Shown here: positions 62,698-64,000 of the stretch, piece after piece | How positions within the stretch are numbered: the first letter of the stretch is position 1 | Layout of the letters: every line of letters starts with the position of its first letter | DNA from: Acidovorax sp. NCPPB 4044 | GTDB lineage: Bacteria > Pseudomonadota > Gammaproteobacteria > Burkholderiales > Burkholderiaceae_C | DNA: 64,000 nucleotides | Direction of reading: 5' to 3' | NCBI RefSeq assembly: GCF_028069655.1 | Contig: NZ_JAMCOS010000001.1 | Location: 3,378,001-3,442,000 of the forward strand | The notes under the pieces: model-generated | The model's input: the letters and a program-made list of their open reading frames with translations, nothing else | The model's database searches: none | What the model was told of the DNA's origin: nothing | Translations under genes and position numbers: made by a program

Positions 62698-64000
62698 AGA
62701 TCATCGCCAGAGACATTCCGCCCCGCGCCGTGTGGGCGCTGGAACAGGCGGGCGTGCATCCGCTACTCGCCCGTCTCTATGCCGCGCGCGGCGTGACCGC
62801 GCACGATGAACTCGACGACGCGCTCGCGCGGCTGCTGCCGCCGCCGTCGCTGCACGGCGCGCGCGAGGCCGCGGCCCTGCTGGCCGACGCCATCGCACAG
62901 GACCGGCGCATCGTCGTCGTGGCCGACTACGACTGCGACGGCGCCACCGCCTGCGCCGTGGCCGTGCGCGGGCTCAGGCTGCTGGGCGCGCGGCAGGTCG
63001 GCTACCTCGTCCCGGACCGCGTCATCGACGGCTACGGGCTCAGCCCCGCCATCGCGCGGCGCGTGCACGAGCGCGGCGCCGACCTGCTCGTCACCGTGGA
63101 CAACGGCATCGCGAGCGTGGAGGGTGTGGCCGAGGCCAAGGCCCTGGGCCTCTCGGTGCTGGTCACCGACCACCACCTGCCCGGCCCGGCGCTGCCGGAG
63201 GCGGACGCCATCGTGAACCCCAACCAGCCCGGCTGCGCCTTCGAGAGCAAATCCATTGCCGGCGTGGGCGTGATGTTCTACGTGCTGATGGCCCTGCGCG
63301 CCGAGCTGCGCGAACGCGGCGTGTTCGACAAGGCCGGCCAGCCCAAGCTGGAGCCATTGCTGCCGCTGGTGGCGCTGGGCACCGTCGCCGACGTGGTGCG
63401 GCTGGACGCGAACAACCGCCGCTTGGTCGCGCAGGGCCTCAAGCGCATCCGGGCCGGGTTCATGCCGGCCGGCATTGCAGCGCTCTTCGACGCCGCGGGC
63501 CGCAAGGCGGCCGTGGCCACCACCTTCGATTTCGGCTTCGCGCTGGGGCCGCGCATCAATGCGGCCGGCCGGCTGGCGGACATGACGCTCGGCATCGAAT
63601 GCCTGCTCACCGACGATCCGGGGCATGCGGCGGAACTGGCGCGCACGCTGGACGCGATCAACCGCGAGCGGCGCGAGATCGAGGGCGGCATGCGCGAGCA
63701 GGCGCTGCTCATGGCCGAAAGCCTGTTCGGCGAGAACGATGCGCCGCCCGCCGCCATCAGCGTGTGGGACCCCGACTTCCACGAGGGCGTGGTGGGCATC
63801 GTGGCGTCGCGCATCAAGGACCGGCTGCACCGGCCCACGTTCGTCTTCGCCACCAGCAGCGCGCCGGGCAAGGCGCATGAGCTGAAAGGCTCGGGCCGCT
63901 CCATTCCCGGCTTCCATCTGCGCGATGCGCTGGACCTCGTGGCCAAGCGCCACCCGGGCGTGATCCTGAAGTTCGGCGGCCATGCGATGGCGGCCGGCTG
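62694..64000 (+). CDS. recJ: Single-stranded-DNA-specific exonuclease RecJ (3' end outside window)
   Basis: The first 435 or so residues are present, and the gene runs off the right edge. RecJ degrades single-stranded DNA 5' to 3' in recombination and mismatch repair. The DHH-family motifs are VVADYDCDGATA near residue 77, VTVDNGI, VTDHHLPG near 160, and FALGPRINAAGRLADM near 285. The DHHA1 region shows LKGSGRSIPGFHLRDAL and FGGHAMAAG at the edge. It is coupled by ATGA overlap to the RpfE-like gene. Confidence 0.97.
   Translation, partial: MKIIARDIPPRAVWALEQAGVHPLLARLYAARGVTAHDELDDALARLLPPPSLHGAREAAALLADAIAQDRRIVVVADYDCDGATACAVAVRGLRLLGARQVGYLVPDRVIDGYGLSPAIARRVHERGADLLVTVDNGIASVEGVAEAKALGLSVLVTDHHLPGPALPEADAIVNPNQPGCAFESKSIAGVGVMFYVLMALRAELRERGVFDKAGQPKLEPLLPLVALGTVADVVRLDANNRRLVAQGLKRIRAGFMPAGIAALFDAAGRKAAVATTFDFGFALGPRINAAGRLADMTLGIECLLTDDPGHAAELARTLDAINRERREIEGGMREQALLMAESLFGENDAPPAAISVWDPDFHEGVVGIVASRIKDRLHRPTFVFATSSAPGKAHELKGSGRSIPGFHLRDALDLVAKRHPGVILKFGGHAMAAG

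Overview
This 64 kb window is high-GC chromosomal DNA from a betaproteobacterium of the family Comamonadaceae, most likely Acidovorax or Paracidovorax. The placement rests on protein resemblance and on gene neighbourhoods usual in Burkholderiales (FmdB-DUF502-aspS, rplU-rpmA-obgE-proB, pilBCD-coaE-zapD-yacG, petABC-sspAB). Nearly everything is core genome. The one clear mobile element is a single complete ISAs1-family insertion sequence. Both window edges cut genes: a putative sensory protein on the left and recJ on the right.

Layout. 0-8.3 kb: sensor fragment, lipoprotein, aspS, DUF502 and FmdB proteins, a sodium:solute symporter, ubiB and ubiJ. 8.4-16.6 kb: a Tim44-like protein, ubiE, DUF971, a HIT protein, a 1307-residue FAD/Fe-S oxidoreductase and serA. 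16.9-22.4 kb: the glycerol-3-phosphate uptake cluster ugpB-A-E-C, a VOC protein and ugpQ, behind a possible Pho box. 22.5-30.5 kb: a large MscS channel, a small membrane protein, hemA, prfA, prmC, grxD and an AAA ATPase. 30.7-39.5 kb: a CorC/HlyC protein, a lytic transglycosylase, proS, rppH, proB, obgE, rpmA, rplU and ispB. 39.5-45.3 kb: tRNA-Pro, pilB, pilC, pilD, coaE, zapD and yacG. 45.4-53.6 kb: the ISAs1 element, mutT, a DUF815 ATPase, argJ, secA, an M23 peptidase and a DUF721 protein. 53.6-64 kb: tRNA-Thr, sspB, sspA, petC, petB, petA, mscL, pdxA, lolD, lolC, an RpfE-like protein and recJ.

Genes that work together: ubiE, ubiJ and ubiB (ubiquinone synthesis) with petABC (the ubiquinol-oxidising bc1 complex) and ispB (the quinone side chain); hemA with petABC (heme); ugpBAEC with ugpQ (uptake and hydrolysis of glycerophosphodiesters); prfA with prmC (a release factor and the enzyme that methylates it); lolC with lolD (lipoprotein export); pilB, pilC and pilD (type IV pilus assembly); sspA with sspB.

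The most notable non-genic signal is a family of about 50-bp interspersed repeats with four copies here. One copy lies in frame inside a small membrane-protein gene, one sits at the start of prmC, and two adjoin gene 3' ends. The ISAs1 element landed beside one of these copies and replaced the C-terminus of a MutT-family protein. Both insertion boundaries and the ancestral stop codon can be reconstructed. I found no CRISPR array, prophage, secondary-metabolite cluster or clearly new multi-gene system.
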